Assembly: GCA_020055645.1 (NCBI GenBank)
Contig: CM034546.1
Location: 68,510,001-68,574,000 of the forward strand
Reading direction: 5' to 3'
Origin: Tomocerus qinae
Lineage: Eukaryota; Arthropoda; Collembola; Entomobryomorpha; Tomoceridae
DNA length: 64,000 nucleotides
Shown here: positions 62,831 through 64,000 of the stretch, in pieces
Position numbering within the stretch: position 1 is the first letter of the stretch
Layout of the letters: the number at the start of each line of letters is the position of its first letter
Notes under the pieces: generated by a model
What the model was told of the DNA's origin: nothing
What the model saw: only the letters and a program-made list of their open reading frames with translations
Databases searched by the model: none
Translations under genes and position numbers: made by a program

Positions 62831-63152
62831 TGTTGTGATGTATGTATGTGTCTATAACTAATGCAAGCTACTAAAAGTTGAACAAATATGCGCAAGCTAG
62901 GAATAATATGCGAAAGCTAGGAATAAAATATTATGCGGAAGCAAATAGCAAAGCTTGATATTATTTAGTTGCACTGTGTTTTTTTAATTTTAGTCATAAT
63001 CATAATTCATAATCATAATTCACAGCATAATCATTTTCATACAAATCATAATTCAATTAATGGCATAAATATAATTATTAATTAAAGGCATAATTAAAAG
63101 AGTCGAAATTATTCTCATAAAATATGAGTTGGAAAGAGCAATACAAATAAAA
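62831..63152. other. Spacer 3' of the zinc-finger gene
   Basis: AT-rich, with short repeats of cataattcataatcata near 62990-63070. No gene. Confidence 0.5.
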
Positions 63153-63765
63153 TTAATGCGCAGACAGGTCGACTAGTGCAGCAGCTGCTGTGGCTTCTGC
63201 AGTCTCGGTCTCGGTCAAAACAGGTGCAGTATTTTTCCTGTCTCCCTTTATAAAAATAGAATAAAGTAGTAACATCCTTTGATTTCAAACAAGAATGAAA
63301 TTTGTAAAACATACTTACTCCACAAGTTTTTCTGTGACGCTTGAAGTTGTTCGATGAGAAGGTCTTGCAACAGTTGTCACAAAACGTCCTCTTTCTTCCA
63401 ATGTGCACCCCCCTGTAGTGTTGAACAGCGCCGCATCTCGTGGCGAACTCTTTGCCACACTTTTGACACCTGTAGGCTTCCTGTAAAAAGTCAGAAATAT
63501 AAAATTAATGAAATCGAGAATGTGTGAAAATTATTTAAAAAATAATTTAGAAAAAGTGAATTACCTTTCTGCGGCGGCTGTTCGATTCCAGGGGGATATA
63601 TATGACGTCGTCATATTTGATACGTCTTCCCAGCTTCACCTCGCCATGAGCCTGTAGTCTCTTGAGAGGTTTTGGTAACTTCCATATTTCCTGAACGATT
63701 TGCCTTCCCTCCTCGCTAGAAGACACCAAGAGATTGATAGCTTTTATTTTATTCACTGACGACAG
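63153..63765 (-). CDS. Zinc-finger protein, last three exons; 5' part not resolved
   Basis: Probable nucleic-acid-binding protein. Exons 63565-63765 (67 codons), 63319-63480 (54 codons) and 63153-63245 (30 codons plus stop) join in phase 0 with donors GTAATT and GTAAGT and acceptors TTTACAG and ATAAAG. The middle exon encodes a C2H2 finger (CQKC, 12 residues, H-X4-H) and a second one with a C2HC pattern (CDNC, 11 residues, H-X3-C). The preceding exon is basic (LKRLQAHGEVKLGRRIKY); the tail is Ala/Thr/Glu-rich (TETETAEATAAAALVDLSAH). No in-frame ATG, so upstream exons must exist. The donor-like site at 63902 would put TAG in frame, so it is not joined here. Confidence 0.7.
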
Positions 63766-63904
63766 CTGTAAAATAGAAAAGAAAAATTAATTATTCCTGA
63801 AATTAAAATGGTAAGTCCTGAAAAATATAGATAAATAATTTCTAAATATTTTTTTAAATTATAAATAATTAATTTAAATGATTCTAAAAATTATAAACTT
63901 ACCT

Positions 63905-64000
63905 ATGCAAATTTGGTTCTGTGATGATGTAAGATGATATTATGTTACAGAATCGACGGCCCTCCAAACTGATGCAAATTTGGTTCTGTGATGATGTAAG
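63905..64000. repeat. 29-bp direct repeat at window edge
   Basis: atgcaaatttggttctgtga + tgatgtaag occurs at 63905-63933 and 63972-64000, identical, 67 bases apart. It could be the first two units of a longer array beyond the window. Confidence 0.75.

Noticed and set aside
63903..64000. Next upstream exon of the zinc-finger gene ending at the donor near 63902
   Set aside because: Joining it to the 63565-63765 exon places TAG in frame at the junction, and it consists largely of a direct repeat.
1..64000. tRNA and rRNA genes
   Set aside because: No cloverleaf-like A/B box pairs or conserved rRNA cores noticed while reading; a covariance-model search was not possible.

Overview
The window is AT-rich eukaryotic nuclear DNA with spliceosomal introns (GT..AG), many non-autonomous DNA transposons, and a lineage-expanded family of seven-membrane-segment receptors. 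The protein style (divergent arthropod gustatory/odorant-receptor-like chemoreceptors in a one-directional tandem array, plus a Ty3/gypsy element) points to an arthropod, plausibly a springtail or another basal hexapod. That placement is inference; no marker gene fixes the species.

Layout, left to right. (1) 1-8.3 kb: three tandem minus-strand receptor genes of family A, each with three exons (A1 cut by the window edge, A2 and A3 complete at 411 and 407 aa). (2) 8.75-16.7 kb: a hAT-like MITE, then a broken plus-strand Ty3/gypsy element that loses its integrase and 3' LTR where it meets receptor-array spacer. (3) 16.7-61.1 kb: eight minus-strand units of family B, each a 367-nt first exon and a ~805-nt second exon. 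B1, B2, B3 and B8 are intact (389-391 aa). B4, B5, B6 and B7 carry frameshifts, a nonsense codon or a truncation. Exon-1 relics and gene-less copies of the spacer lie between units. B1-B2 and B7-B8 are copies of one block. (4) 45.8-48.0 kb: a foreign pocket inside the array with a four-exon gene for a small secreted protein, and a BTB/POZ fragment fused to the broken exon 2 of B6. (5) 61.1-63.1 kb: the array ends; GC-richer promoter/LTR-like sequence and three sets of tandem repeats follow. (6) 63.15-63.8 kb: last exons of a minus-strand zinc-finger gene.

Because the units are paralogous, many insertions can be compared with an empty site in another unit in the same window. This gives exact ends and target-site duplications for a hAT-like MITE, a pair of 985-bp Helitron-like elements, TA-flanked MITEs, a TTAA-flanked MITE inside one of them, a 2.7-kb foldback element, a 1.07-kb hairpin element, and one hAT-like element nested in the tip of another. 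The same comparisons show probable gene-conversion tracts between receptor copies. The receptors presumably act singly or as subunits in chemosensory neuron membranes; no ligand can be read from sequence.
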